Shown here: positions 63,845 to 64,000 of the stretch, piece by piece
Layout of the letters: each line of letters begins with the position of its first letter
Numbering within the stretch: the first letter of the stretch is position 1
Assembly (NCBI GenBank): GCA_003574785.1
Contig: QORU01000017.1
Location: 1 to 64,000 of the forward strand
DNA: 64,000 nucleotides
From: Taklimakanibacter deserti
GTDB lineage: Bacteria > Pseudomonadota > Alphaproteobacteria > Rhizobiales > Aestuariivirgaceae
Reading direction: 5' to 3'
Translations under genes and position numbers: made by a program
The notes under the pieces: generated by a model
The model's input: the letters and a program-made list of their open reading frames with translations, nothing else
What the model was told of the DNA's origin: nothing
The model's database searches: none

Positions 63845-64000
63845 ACTTCGCTCAGAACGCGATCGATGCGGTCAGTCTCGGCGCGGTCTATGCGCTGGCG
63901 GCGCTCGGCATCGGCCTGATCTTCAGCGTCATGCGGCTGATCAACTTCGCCCATGGCGAACTGATCATGGCCGGCGGCTTCACCCTCTATGGCCTGGTCG
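63841..64000 (+). CDS. Branched-chain amino acid-type ABC permease (LivH-like), partial
   Basis: The first 53 codons of a membrane permease: AIDAVSLGAVYALAALGIGLIFSVMRLINFAHGELIMAGGF is the conserved LivH start. The gene runs off the right edge. ATG 63841 overlaps the livF stop as ATGA. Confidence 0.92.
   Translation, partial: MNFAQNAIDAVSLGAVYALAALGIGLIFSVMRLINFAHGELIMAGGFTLYGLV

Overview
The window is GC-rich DNA from an alphaproteobacterium, most likely of the order Hyphomicrobiales (Rhizobiales). The support is gene order: J-domain protein - cobS - cobT beside bolA, aroK-aroB-corC facing xerD-accA, and a secA/peptidyl-prolyl isomerase/argJ/mutT block. No tRNA, rRNA or CRISPR array was recognised. 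The genus cannot be named from the sequence.

Region by region. 0.2-5.2 kb: aerobic cobaltochelatase genes cobT and cobS, an esterase/phytase-like secreted protein, a J-domain protein and BolA. 5.2-7.3 kb: a tightly overlapping three-gene operon encoding a small protein with a cysteine-rich tail, a cysteine-dioxygenase-like cupin and a glycine-rich-domain-like protein. The last two share a C-terminal module. This is the best candidate here for an undescribed system. 7.5-10.4 kb: a GMC dehydrogenase operon with a Tat-exported small subunit, a VOC protein and cytochrome c. 10.5-17.9 kb: mostly housekeeping (FAD reductase, ATP-grasp, CorC, aroB, aroK, xerD, accA). 17.9-34.6 kb: an accessory region full of duplication and decay. 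It has an orphan VapB with a wrecked VapC, four paralogous PaaK/CapK-like adenylate-forming enzymes (two on exact 1370-bp tandem units carrying the tail of a multicopper oxidase gene), a duplicated membrane-protein/DCC-thiol-oxidoreductase cassette, an IS1380 remnant fused in frame to a copy of the secA tail, and a frameshifted acetyltransferase. 34.7-44.4 kb: core genes secA, a parvulin isomerase, argJ and mutT, then a hydratase, an EamA exporter and an ABC exporter. 44.6-64 kb: a catabolic and transport region.

In the last region four copies of an identical 20-bp operator-like sequence lie in the promoter gaps of a TetR gene/thiolase-DUF35-deacetylase-RraA operon, an SDR-MaoC-ligase operon/aminotransferase pair, and two divergent ABC-transporter operons, one headed by a hydantoinase-B-like gene. 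This suggests one TetR-controlled regulon of about 15 kb for uptake and CoA-dependent breakdown of an unidentified, probably nitrogen-containing, compound. The PotABCD-like and Liv-like transporters would import substrates; the aminotransferase, HyuB-like protein, M20 deacylase and RraA-like protein would process polar groups; the ligase, three hot-dog proteins, SDR and thiolase would handle CoA thioesters.
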